Below are positions 1 to 6,412 of a DNA stretch of 7,565 nucleotides, in pieces (within the stretch, counting starts at the first letter, position 1; each line of letters starts with the position of its first letter). A program made the position numbers and the translations under genes. The DNA lies in contig JAFDJF010000195.1 in assembly GCA_019307645.1 (NCBI GenBank), positions 1-7,565 of the forward strand, read 5' to 3'. The notes under the pieces are model-generated. The model had not been told where the DNA came from and searched no databases. It saw only the letters and a program-made list of their open reading frames with translations. This DNA comes from Deltaproteobacteria bacterium. GTDB taxonomy: Bacteria > Desulfobacterota > DSM-4660 > Desulfatiglandales > Desulfatiglandaceae.

Positions 1-642
1 GGCAACGCGCACCTTTTTCCGCTCGCTCTTAACCACAATAGCCTTGAGATTTTTTGACCCCATAACGGCCCCCAGGCCTCCCGTGCCACTGGCATCATTA
101 TCGGCCTGAACTATAGCCGTTACAGCCATGTTCTCACCGGCCGGACCAATGCCGACAACCCTTACAGACTGACCTTCCATTTTCTTGAGCATTTCCCTTG
201 CTTCAATAGCCCCTTTTCCCCATAAAGCTGCGGCGTCTTTAAATTCGACAATACCGTCATGCAGCAGAAGGTAAACCGGTCTGTCCGATTTTCCACTGAC
301 CACCACCGCATCGTATCCGGCGAATTTCAAAGCAGACCCCCAATTGCCTCCCATGTTACTGTAATTGAAATGATCCGGGGTGGAGTACGGGGATTTGCCG
401 CATACGACCCAGCGCGAACTTCCCAGGCCTGACAGTCCGCACAAGGGGCCGCAGGCAAATACAATCCTGTTTTCTTCATCAAGGGCACCAACTTCAGGCG
501 GCACCTCGTCCCAGCATACCTTTGCAGCAAAGCCTCTTCCGCCAAGAAACCTGTCAGCATAGTCCATGGTGTCAGCCGTTTCAGTGTTCCCTGAAGAGAG
601 ATCAACTCTCAGGATTTTTCCAGCATATCCGAAAGTCTCCAT
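1..642 (-). CDS. Aldehyde:ferredoxin oxidoreductase (AOR) family protein, N-terminal part; runs off the left edge
   Basis: The 214 visible residues are the N-terminal pterin-binding domain of the AOR family: tungsten (or molybdenum) bis-pterin, [4Fe-4S] enzymes that oxidise aldehydes or reduce acids with ferredoxin in the cytoplasm. Family landmarks in order are GGRGFAAK (35-41), a FACGPLCG segment (62-69), SSRWVV with the conserved Arg77, the Asn/Gly-rich NYSNMGGNWG (93-102), KFAGYDAVVVSGK (106-118) with PVYLLL, IGPAGEN (165-171) and GGLGAVMGSKNLKAI (188-202). The ATG at 640-642 follows an AGGAGG box at about 648-653, which fixes the start. The iron-sulfur cysteine motif and C-terminal domains lie outside the window, so activity cannot be judged. 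In the signature that usually reads GRGGLGAVMGSK, Thr187 replaces the Arg. It is 77 bases downstream of the reductase gene, probably in one transcript. The substrate is unknown; benzoyl-CoA reductase BamB-type paralogues are an alternative within the same superfamily. Confidence 0.9.
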   Translation of the reverse strand, partial: METFGYAGKILRVDLSSGNTETADTMDYADRFLGGRGFAAKVCWDEVPPEVGALDEENRIVFACGPLCGLSGLGSSRWVVCGKSPYSTPDHFNYSNMGGNWGSALKFAGYDAVVVSGKSDRPVYLLLHDGIVEFKDAAALWGKGAIEAREMLKKMEGQSVRVVGIGPAGENMAVTAIVQADNDASGTGGLGAVMGSKNLKAIVVKSERKKVRVA

Positions 643-719
643 TTTTGACCTCCTATAAGCCCGTTTTTTCTTGTTCCAGGTAAGTAAAAATATCTATTGG
701 TCTTTCGGCCCCTATATGT

Positions 720-1787
720 TCAACCCATCAAATGGCGCGCTGTCACCAGCGGCAGATCAAGGGTCGAGAGCATGCCGGGCGGTGCTGCGCAGACCGCCGG
801 GATTGCATTGATAACGCGCATGGCCGTGGCGGTTACCCCGCCGGTGTTGTGGTCTCCGTCATAGCCCTCAATTTCGAGTTCACATTTGAGGGACGGTGAA
901 CCATCGATCACCACCCGATAGCACGAATCCTTCCCGTCCGGGGGGCTGGGCCACTCAGGGGCCACATCATCCCTCAGACGATTTACATGCTCGGCCACTA
1001 TAGCCGGTCGGCCCTTGACAATACCCTGGACCTGAAAGCGGACAGCAGCCACGGTCCCTTTCTCCACGTGAGCCATTGTGGTATGAAAGGTTTCCTTAGC
1101 CACCGCGCGTTCGTGAATTTCCCGGATCTCTTCAAGCTCAACCCCCAGGGCATCCGCAACCATTGTAACGATACCCCCCCAGCCCCATTTCAAGACGCCC
1201 GGGAAAAAAATCGGGGCATTATAGTCGGGAGGCTTTCCAAAACCAAAGTACTCACCGGTAAATTCCCAGTCATCGTAGCTGTGGTAGTTAAAGAGCTCCA
1301 TAACGCGGACGGAGTCCACCCGCTCACACAGGCTCATGAGTGTAAGTGGAAGGGTATCGCCGGAAAAGCCGGGATCTATCCCAGAGGTATAAAGTGAGGT
1401 TCCCCCTTTTTGGCATGCGGACTCGAGCCGTTCACGTATTCCGCGATGGGCGAAGGGTGGATACTGAAGGGAGACAAGGGAAGTGGAGACGACGTTTTTG
1501 CCCGATTCGAGAATCCTGCACAGATCCTCCACCGTCTCCCTGGGCCGAGTCTCGCCGATGGCCATGTAGGAGACACAGTCCGCATTAGAAGATAGAAGAG
1601 ACTCGGCATCGTCTGTGGCCTTCACTCCAACGGGATCAATCCCACAGATTCCACCAGCGTCCCTACCGATTTTCTCATGGCTGTGTGCAAACACACCCAT
1701 AAGTTCCAGGTCGGGGTGATGAATAATTGCCCGCAAGGCGTGGAAGCCGACATTCCCTGTTGTCCATTGAATCACCCGATATGTCAT
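720..1787 (-). CDS. NAD(P)-dependent oxidoreductase of the dihydrodipicolinate reductase / 2,4-diaminopentanoate dehydrogenase-like family
   Basis: This 355-residue protein opens with a Rossmann nucleotide-binding fold: YRVIQWTTGNVG (3-14), with the glycines at 11 and 14, then an ALRAIIHHPDLELMGVF beta-alpha-beta unit. Members of this family are often labelled dihydrodipicolinate reductase because of the N-terminal domain, but at about 350 residues they are longer than true DapB (about 270) and resemble the NAD(P)H-dependent amine dehydrogenase group. Lysine biosynthesis is therefore unlikely. Cytoplasmic; no signal peptide or membrane segment is visible. The ATG at 1785-1787 is preceded by AGGAGA at about 1795-1800, and repeat copy A begins immediately beyond that site, so the insertion lies directly against the translation signal. 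The gene is followed after 77 bases by the AOR-family gene and preceded by the VOC gene, which suggests a redox step in the same pathway. The substrate is not evident. Confidence 0.75.
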   Translation of the reverse strand: MTYRVIQWTTGNVGFHALRAIIHHPDLELMGVFAHSHEKIGRDAGGICGIDPVGVKATDDAESLLSSNADCVSYMAIGETRPRETVEDLCRILESGKNVVSTSLVSLQYPPFAHRGIRERLESACQKGGTSLYTSGIDPGFSGDTLPLTLMSLCERVDSVRVMELFNYHSYDDWEFTGEYFGFGKPPDYNAPIFFPGVLKWGWGGIVTMVADALGVELEEIREIHERAVAKETFHTTMAHVEKGTVAAVRFQVQGIVKGRPAIVAEHVNRLRDDVAPEWPSPPDGKDSCYRVVIDGSPSLKCELEIEGYDGDHNTGGVTATAMRVINAIPAVCAAPPGMLSTLDLPLVTARHLMG

Positions 1788-1801
1788 GGCACACTCTCCT
1801 G

Positions 1802-1925
1802 TTATTTAGTGTCTGAACGAAAACTAGGATTTTTCGTCAAGGTCAAGGAAGATCAAAATTTTAACCGCAGGCGCCACGAAGTAAGTGCCCTTGGGGTGAA
1901 TATATGTAATATTTTGAGGACACTA
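1802..1925. repeat. Dispersed repeat, copy A (about 120 bp, full-length type)
   Basis: This segment fills most of the 192-base gap between the VOC stop and the reductase start. Bases 1858-1920 match 3773-3836 of copy B at all but about two positions (one C/T change and one single-base gap). The left halves also align, more loosely. Copies A and B both begin with TTATTTAGTGTC on the plus strand. The segment is bounded by TAGTGTC at 1807-1813 and its exact inverse GACACTA at 1919-1925, which gives a 119-bp unit with 7-bp inverted ends, like a small non-autonomous element. Bases 1804-1826 recur exactly, inverted, at 6433-6455. No open frame in it looks like a gene. Function is unknown. Confidence 0.85.
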
Positions 1926-1979
1926 TTTAGTTGGGATGCAATCTGCGGCTATGTTGACTTGGCCTCAGGCAATGCGCGT

Positions 1980-2405
1980 TCAGTCATCTGCAACCGTTGC
2001 AGCCGCATGAATGTCATCGCCCGGATACTCACACAACTCAAGGATTACCCCGAAATGATTTGGAGGCGCAAACAGAGCCTCGGTCACATTGCCAGCTTTT
2101 ACTTTCGTTATAAGCTTCAAGCCCTTAGACTGCAGCTCAGAGACTGCCTCATCTATGTTCGACACCTTGAAGGAGACTCCTGAAATCCCCTCGCCTTTGT
2201 GCTCAATAAATTTGTCAATTTCCCGATTCATCGTCGGCTGAATAACGTTTAGCCCGGGGGGAGCGTATGAATCCCTGATTCCTCCGGATTCTTCCCAATT
2301 CATAATTTCACTAAATTCTACCCCAAGCAGATCTTGGAAACTTTCAATGGTCTTTTCCAGGTCCTTTACGTAGAAGTGGAGATGGTCCAGCTTTTCAATT
2401 TTCAT
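1980..2405 (-). CDS. VOC superfamily protein (glyoxalase / methylmalonyl-CoA epimerase fold)
   Basis: This 141-residue protein has the paired beta-alpha-beta-beta-beta modules of the vicinal oxygen chelate fold. The first is KLDHLHFYVKDLEKTIESFQDLLGVEF (5-31) and the second is GISGVSFKVSNIDEAVSELQSKGLKL (73-98), ending in NHFGVILELCE (116-126). Likely metal ligands are His8, Gln56 in NVIQPT and Glu123, as in methylmalonyl-CoA epimerases. The His usually found in the GIHHIAFEV-type strand is missing here (ISGVSF), so the metal site is altered or the protein does different chemistry. The length fits the family. The ATG at 2403-2405 has a purine-rich GGGAGGG box about 10 bases upstream, slightly distant. 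It is 70 bases downstream of the CoA-transferase gene. Context favours action on a CoA thioester, but a dioxygenase-like or lyase role cannot be excluded. Confidence 0.8.
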   Translation of the reverse strand: MKIEKLDHLHFYVKDLEKTIESFQDLLGVEFSEIMNWEESGGIRDSYAPPGLNVIQPTMNREIDKFIEHKGEGISGVSFKVSNIDEAVSELQSKGLKLITKVKAGNVTEALFAPPNHFGVILELCEYPGDDIHAAATVADD

Positions 2406-2475
2406 TTTTCTCTTCCCTCCCTGCTTGGATTTATCCCCGCCAATCGGGTATTCTTATGTCTCTCACAGAGCGCCT

Positions 2476-3687
2476 TCAAATAACCCCTTCCTCCCGCAAG
2501 CTCTTGATCTTTTTTTTAGAATACCCGCAGATGTCCATAAGCACTTCGTCTGTATGTTCTCCCAAATCCGGGGCAGCACGGGTCGTTCCGGCCCAGGTTT
2601 CACTGAAATGGCCCGGGTATCCCGGGATTTTGATATCCCCAAGAGTTGGATGTTCAAAATCAACAATGTAGTCGTTTGCAATGACCTGGGGGTCATTTCC
2701 AAGATCCGTCAGGGAATTAACGGCGCAGACGAAGAGATCATAGTCGCTAAAGATATCCAACCATTCAGCCGCCGTGCGCGTAGCAAAGACCTCATCAAAG
2801 ATAGCCACCAGTTGTTCCGCGTTTTCGAGCCTCTTATCGTCAACTTCAAAACGGGGATCGTTCTCAAGCTCGGGATGCCCCAGGGCCTGACACAACGGCG
2901 CCCAAAACCTGTCCGGTGGTGTCAGAGTCATCATGAGCCAACGGCTGTCGCTGCACTCATAGAAATTTCTCATGGCATGATCTTTTTTTCGCTGGTGCCG
3001 GGGCATTTCATATCCGATGGCTTGTGCCATCAGAACATTAAAGTAAAGCAGGAACATGGAGGTTCCCAGGATAGAAACATGGACTTCCTGGCCAATACCT
3101 GTACGCTCCCGCATGTAAAGTGCGGTTATTATCTGATGGCTCACCATAATGGCCGTGGCCTGGTCAATGATCGCAAATTGATTGACTGTCGGCGGCCCCC
3201 CCTCTTCGCCCATAGACCACATGAACCCGGATCTCGCCTGCCCCTGATAGTCAAACCCACCACGATGGCTGTCCGGGCCTTTGGGCCCAAACGCGGAAAC
3301 CGTGGCATAAATGATCCGTGGGTTGATTTTACGTATGGTCGGATAGGTGATGTTCAGGTGTTCAATTGCCCCCCGTCGCATGCTCGTTAAGAAGACATCT
3401 GCCCCGTCCACCAGACGATACAGAATTTTCTGCCCTTTCTCGGACTGAAGATTCAGCGTAACACTTTTCTTGTTCCGGTTTGCACCTTCATTAAAAAAGC
3501 TCCTTCCGCCCGGGATTTCAAGTGGAACACTGCCAATTCGTTTCCCGCCCCTTATGGGGTCGCCTACCCCAGGCTCTTCAATCTTAATGACTTCTGCGCC
3601 CAGGTCGCCAAGGATAGCCGGGCCGCCTGGCCCGGCATGGTATATTCCACAATCCAGCACTCGAACACCTTCCAACGGTCGTTTCAT
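2476..3687 (-). CDS. CaiB/BaiF family (class III) CoA-transferase
   Basis: This 403-residue cytoplasmic enzyme is expected to move CoA from an acyl-CoA donor to a carboxylic acid through an aspartyl mixed anhydride. Family landmarks are PLEGVRVLDCGIYHAGPGGPAILGDLGAEVIKIEEP (4-39), the GDPIRG segment near 42-47, FFNEGANRNKKSVTLNL (64-80), VFLTSMRRGAIEHLNI (98-113), IIYATVSAFGPKGP (125-138) and, near 195-204, RTGIGQEVHV. Asp175 in AIIDQATAIM aligns by position with the catalytic Asp169 of formyl-CoA transferase and CaiB. The length is normal for the family and no frameshift is seen. The ATG at 3685-3687 has an AGGAGG box at about 3695-3700. It is the first gene of the apparent four-gene set, and repeat copy B lies just upstream of its ribosome binding site, so its promoter may lie within or beyond the repeat. 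The acid substrate is unknown. Confidence 0.93.
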   Translation of the reverse strand: MKRPLEGVRVLDCGIYHAGPGGPAILGDLGAEVIKIEEPGVGDPIRGGKRIGSVPLEIPGGRSFFNEGANRNKKSVTLNLQSEKGQKILYRLVDGADVFLTSMRRGAIEHLNITYPTIRKINPRIIYATVSAFGPKGPDSHRGGFDYQGQARSGFMWSMGEEGGPPTVNQFAIIDQATAIMVSHQIITALYMRERTGIGQEVHVSILGTSMFLLYFNVLMAQAIGYEMPRHQRKKDHAMRNFYECSDSRWLMMTLTPPDRFWAPLCQALGHPELENDPRFEVDDKRLENAEQLVAIFDEVFATRTAAEWLDIFSDYDLFVCAVNSLTDLGNDPQVIANDYIVDFEHPTLGDIKIPGYPGHFSETWAGTTRAAPDLGEHTDEVLMDICGYSKKKIKSLREEGVI

Positions 3688-3716
3688 TTCAAAAGCCTCC
3701 TGTTGAGTTTTTTACC

Positions 3717-3843
3717 TTATTTAGTGTCCATCCAGAAATGAGATATTTTGTTTAGGGTCTATGGGAATGAGGATTTTAACCGCAGGCGCCACGAAGTAAG
3801 TGCCCTTGGGGTGAATATAGTGTAATATTTCGAGGATTAGAAT
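3717..3843. repeat. Dispersed repeat, copy B (about 120 bp, full-length type)
   Basis: This copy occupies most of the 171-base gap between the DUF6125-like stop and the CoA-transferase start, in the same orientation as copy A. Bases 3773-3836 are the near-identical core shared with 1858-1920. The left boundary TTATTTAGTGTC (3717-3728) is identical to that of copy A, but it then diverges: bases 3724-3745 (GTGTCCATCCAG and following) match 6413-6434 of copy C exactly. The right end TATTTCGAGGATTA (about 3827-3839) also recurs in copy C. Unlike copy A, no GACAC inverse repeat is seen at the right end. Confidence 0.85.
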
Positions 3844-3858
3844 CCGAAGCAGAGGGCA

Positions 3859-4413
3859 TCATTTGTTCAGCCTGAACTCCCACTGACAGCACATATCACT
3901 ATAGTCTGTTCTGGGAGGTACCTTCAGGCCGGTCACCTGTATGTCCGGATTAAAAAAATGCGCCATAATACCCATGATTTTTGGTTCCAGGTCCTGACAT
4001 ATCAGTTTTTCGCGTCCCGTACCCTCTTTTTCCAGTGAAATCAGGGTGGGGCAGTGAAAGATGCTCATTACGCTGTGGTTTGGATTTTTGAGTTCTATGT
4101 CGTACTTATAAATCCACATCCACGGGCTTACCTGGATGTACTTCATCAACGTCTCCACATCTTCGCCGTGAATATTTAACAGGCCGCTTATTGTCTTCAT
4201 TTCAAAAAGCTGTGCTTTTTCCCATACCTTGACGTCGCAATCAAACGCCTCATCATTGCCCCATTTGTTCATGACGGTGAGATACCAGAAACCATCAATC
4301 CTGAGCATGTACTCATTATACCCCTTGAGCAGCTTGAGAAGCGTCTCTTTCTTGAAATTATCATGGCTGAAAGTTGAATCAAACCTGCCGCTGTAATCTG
4401 TAATCTCCGTCAT
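3859..4413 (-). CDS. DUF6125 / L-2-amino-thiazoline-4-carboxylate hydrolase-like protein
   Basis: This 184-residue soluble protein has no signal peptide or membrane helix. The central part (GYNEYMLRIDGFWYLTVMNKWG, about 31-52, followed by a helical stretch) and a C-terminal part with HCPTLISLEKEGTGRE, ICQDLE, NPDIQVTGLKVPPR and CCQWEFRL resemble the DUF6125 / ATC-hydrolase-like families, which are common next to catabolic genes in anaerobes. The cysteines in CPTL, ICQDLE and CCQWEF are the most likely functional residues. I recognise the family by pattern only; its biochemical role is not established, and calling it a hydrolase would go too far. The ATG at 4411-4413 follows GGGAGG at about 4419-4424, a strong site at normal spacing. 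It lies 171 bases before the CoA-transferase gene, with repeat B in between, so it may or may not share a transcript with the catabolic set. Confidence 0.6.
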   Translation of the reverse strand: MTEITDYSGRFDSTFSHDNFKKETLLKLLKGYNEYMLRIDGFWYLTVMNKWGNDEAFDCDVKVWEKAQLFEMKTISGLLNIHGEDVETLMKYIQVSPWMWIYKYDIELKNPNHSVMSIFHCPTLISLEKEGTGREKLICQDLEPKIMGIMAHFFNPDIQVTGLKVPPRTDYSDMCCQWEFRLNK

Positions 4414-4444
4414 GTTGACCTCCCTGGTTTAATAGTGCAAAACT

Positions 4445-4460
4445 GTTACTCCGGAGTAAC
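4445..4460. promoter_or_regulatory. Perfect 16-bp palindrome, possible operator
   Basis: The sequence GTTACTCCGGAGTAAC is its own reverse complement over all 16 bases. It ends 31 bases upstream of the ATG of the DUF6125-like gene and about 20 bases from its ribosome binding site, where a dimeric repressor site would be expected. No TetR- or MarR-type regulator gene is visible in the window, and no clear -35/-10 pair was found around it, so the operator reading is an inference from symmetry and position. Confidence 0.4.
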
Positions 4461-4484
4461 TGTTCAGGTTGCTTAGGCTGTAGG

Positions 4485-4501
4485 TCCCGCGGAACGCGGG
4501 A
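4485..4501. other. GC-rich hairpin
   Basis: TCCCGCG and CGCGGGA form a 7-bp stem around a 3-base loop. It has no T-run on either side, so it is not a typical intrinsic terminator. In the minus-strand reading it would lie in the leader or promoter region of the DUF6125-like gene, 24 bases upstream of the 16-bp palindrome. Confidence 0.4.
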
Positions 4502-4567
4502 TTAGTAGAGGATTGAACGTGATACACATGGGGTTCCTATTATTGTATTATTGTAACTGCGTTATTC

Positions 4568-4594
4568 CTGGAAGAAAATTTCCAGTTCTTTTTT
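4568..4594 (+). terminator. Weak plus-strand terminator-like hairpin
   Basis: CTGGAA (4568-4573) pairs with TTCCAG (4580-4585) across a 6-base loop, followed on the plus strand by TTCTTTTTT (4586-4594). The stem is short and AT-containing, and there is no plus-strand gene upstream to terminate. On the minus strand the stem is not followed by T residues. It may block antisense transcription or be coincidental. Confidence 0.25.
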
Positions 4595-4641
4595 GCCTTC
4601 AGTCTTCAGTCTAAACACCTTCAGCCTGACTACGTGAGTAG

Positions 4642-5220
4642 TCACACTCCGGACTTAATCTCATTTCCGATTGAAAATGCAGTACCAAGAAAATCACCTG
4701 TTCCAAAATAACTGTGAGCCCCGGGGGCGAATACAATCGGTTTGACTTTTTCTATATCCGGGACGCCGTCCTCACGAAGCAGGTCGCTGTCGGCCTTAAC
4801 ATCCATAATTTCACCAATAAACTGAGTGTGCAACCCGATCTCAAATGTGTGAAGCAGCCTGCATTCCAGTATAATGGGAAAATCCTCAATATACGGGGCA
4901 TTTACAAGTTCACTTCTGACAGGAGTAAGCCCGGTTTCGGAAAACTTGTCCACACCCTTTCCTGACACCATGCCAAAATAATCGGCTACTTTAACGTGTC
5001 TTTCTGAAGGGATGTTTAATGTATAGGCCTTCTGCTCCAGGATGTTGCCATAGGTATATGTAGCCTTCCTGAGTGAGACCGTAACGCACGGCGGTTTAGA
5101 GCTGCATATCCCTCCCCAGGCAGCGGTCATGGCATTGGGCTTCCCTTCTTTATCGTAGGTCCCGACAATAAGAACCGGTGCAGGATACAGGATTGTCTTT
5201 GGACCGATAGACTTTTTCAT
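4642..5220 (-). CDS. Flavoredoxin-like flavin reductase (FMN-binding split-barrel)
   Basis: This 192-residue protein matches the flavin-reductase-like FMN-binding domain in length and pattern: [24 protein letters not shown] (12-35), [25 protein letters not shown] (36-60), AYTLNIPS (65-72), [16 protein letters not shown] (78-93) and a late [11 protein letters not shown] strand. In anaerobes such as Desulfovibrio, flavoredoxins of this type bind FMN and pass electrons between reductases and low-potential partners; other members reduce flavin for a partner enzyme. It is cytoplasmic. The ATG at 5218-5220 has an AGAGG box at about 5225-5229. Its start is only 11 bases after the protease stop codon, so the two genes are almost certainly cotranscribed and the ribosome binding site lies wholly in that short gap. 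This is an odd pairing of an exported protease with a cytoplasmic electron carrier. No terminator with a T-run follows it. Confidence 0.88.
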   Translation of the reverse strand: MKKSIGPKTILYPAPVLIVGTYDKEGKPNAMTAAWGGICSSKPPCVTVSLRKATYTYGNILEQKAYTLNIPSERHVKVADYFGMVSGKGVDKFSETGLTPVRSELVNAPYIEDFPIILECRLLHTFEIGLHTQFIGEIMDVKADSDLLREDGVPDIEKVKPIVFAPGAHSYFGTGDFLGTAFSIGNEIKSGV

Positions 5221-5231
5221 AATAACCTCTG

Positions 5232-6341
5232 TTACAATGCAACTTTGATTCGCATTTCTTTTATGATTGTTTCAACAATTTCGTAGGGGCCTGAACCAGG
5301 GGCACCGGCGATATATTCGCTTACCAAAACTTCACATGTGTCTTTGACAGTCCATTTTTTATTAAATTCAAATAAGGTGTAGTGAATAATATAATACCCA
5401 TAAATATTTGAAATTTCGACTAATATCGATCGATCTGGCTTTTTTGACTGAAAATCTTCAGGAACCTTCCGGGTGTTAACTAAAACCAGAGCGGTAGAAT
5501 TAATTGCATCCTCCAGGTTTCTAATGTTTGAACTCTTCCATGAGATATTTTCTTCCAGGCTTACCTCCAGCAGCGTTCTTGCATAATCAATTTTTATCCC
5601 GAGATTGATGTCTGGTGGAAGGGGACCGGTGTGGGTCAGGAAGGTGAAGTCGCTGACTTGCTCACTTGCTATTCCAATGACCTCATTTCGGGCATTAAGT
5701 ATTGCCGCACCGCTACACCCTAGTACAAGCGGGGCTCTGACTGCAAATTTTGTCGGGTCACCCTGAAGTCCGACGTTTGAGGAAATAAATCCTGCGGTAA
5801 GCTTCGGCATGCTGCCAACCAGATTTGGCACCGGGTAGCCAATCACTTTTATCTCATCTCCGATATTTGCATGATGATAATTTCCAAGAGACAACCAATG
5901 CTCTACCTTTTTCTCTTCAGTTGTAGACAGAACTGCGATATCTGTTAGCGGGTCGTCAATTAAAATTTCTGCCCTGGATGAATCACCATTGAGTTTTCTT
6001 AAAATTATCGTCTCAGCCCGTTCAATTACATGACAGGCGGTTATGAAAAGACCGCTTTCGGAGATAAAAAAACCGCTTCCGTAAACGCGTTGGTTTTTTT
6101 TCTCGTTTCGCTTCTTTACTTGAGCCGAACCCAAGTTCTGTGCTTCATAGCCCATTAGCCTTATCTCCTTTAATAAAACATCCACAAGACCAATGGTGTC
6201 CTCTGCATAGCTGTAAACCAGAAATAAGGTGTTTTTTCCCGCCGAATTTTCTTTTGAAACACATGGTGTCGGGGTATATCCCAAGAAAGGTATGAGAGGC
6301 AGTAAGAGAATGATAATTAAAAGCAACCTGGGTATTTTCAT
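5232..6341 (-). CDS. Exported trypsin-like (chymotrypsin-fold) serine protease with a C-terminal extension
   Basis: This 369-residue protein begins with a signal peptide or anchor: MKIPR, then a Leu/Ile-rich core (about 6-20). A basic, low-complexity linker (about 74-85, [12 protein letters not shown]) precedes the protease domain. [20 protein letters not shown] (87-106) carries the catalytic His104, [11 protein letters not shown] (129-139) carries Asp134, and [11 protein letters not shown] (206-216) carries Ser210. The triad is complete, although the usual GNSGGP around the serine reads GCSGAA. Its layout resembles HtrA/Deg proteases, but no PDZ domain is recognised. Residues from about 265 to 369 form an unassigned region that ends in a predicted beta-rich and then helical stretch. 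The start codon lacks a good ribosome binding site, and a promoter-like sequence lies almost against it. It probably acts in the periplasm; its targets are unknown. Confidence 0.85.
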   Translation of the reverse strand: MKIPRLLLIIILLLPLIPFLGYTPTPCVSKENSAGKNTLFLVYSYAEDTIGLVDVLLKEIRLMGYEAQNLGSAQVKKRNEKKNQRVYGSGFFISESGLFITACHVIERAETIILRKLNGDSSRAEILIDDPLTDIAVLSTTEEKKVEHWLSLGNYHHANIGDEIKVIGYPVPNLVGSMPKLTAGFISSNVGLQGDPTKFAVRAPLVLGCSGAAILNARNEVIGIASEQVSDFTFLTHTGPLPPDINLGIKIDYARTLLEVSLEENISWKSSNIRNLEDAINSTALVLVNTRKVPEDFQSKKPDRSILVEISNIYGYYIIHYTLFEFNKKWTVKDTCEVLVSEYIAGAPGSGPYEIVETIIKEMRIKVAL

Positions 6342-6347
6342 TAGATC

Positions 6348-6376
6348 AATATAAAAGATTCATCCGGGGTACGCAA
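6348..6376 (-). promoter_or_regulatory. Candidate sigma-70-type promoter of the protease / flavin reductase pair
   Basis: Read on the minus strand, TTGCGT (6371-6376) and TATATT (6348-6353) are separated by 17 bases. The -10 box matches the consensus at five of six positions, the -35 box at only three of six. Only six bases separate the -10 box from the ATG of the protease gene, so transcription from here would start at or next to the start codon and give a nearly leaderless mRNA. That fits the lack of a clear ribosome binding site. The region is AT-rich, so a chance match is possible. Confidence 0.4.
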
Positions 6377-6412
6377 GTTTTTTGAATTTTGGATCCATAA
6401 CAGTTTTAGATC

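Larger units (their letters stand above)
4414..4641. other. Intergenic region rich in palindromes and short tandem repeats
   Basis: This 228-base gap lies between the flavin reductase stop and the DUF6125-like start. It has no convincing gene. Besides the palindrome and hairpins listed separately, it holds an 8-base tandem duplication TATTATTG at 4538-4553 and a CTTCAGT tandem pair at 4597-4610, with a related CTTCAG at 4619-4624. A 6-bp stem with a 4-base loop (GACTAC/GTAGTC, 4628-4643) overlaps the flavin reductase stop codon but has no T-run after it on the minus strand, so it is not a standard terminator. The density of small repeats suggests a regulatory or decaying element; its function is unknown. 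Confidence 0.6.

Noticed and set aside
327..605. Minus-strand 92-codon frame inside the AOR-family gene
   Set aside because: It is an out-of-frame shadow; the true frame has AOR landmarks throughout.
1677..2183. Plus-strand open frame of 168 codons
   Set aside because: It runs antisense through parts of the reductase and VOC genes and across repeat A, with no family resemblance and no ribosome site.
2425..3390. Long plus-strand open frame (321 codons)
   Set aside because: It lies antisense to the CoA-transferase gene, which has full family conservation and a strong ribosome site. The plus-strand translation has no recognisable domain.
4425..4460. Possible sigma-54 promoter (GG...TTTTGCAC) before the DUF6125-like gene
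   Set aside because: The GG and GC elements are separated by 12 bases instead of the required 10.
4628..4643. Terminator at the flavin reductase stop codon
   Set aside because: The 6-bp stem overlaps the stop codon and no T-run follows on the minus strand.
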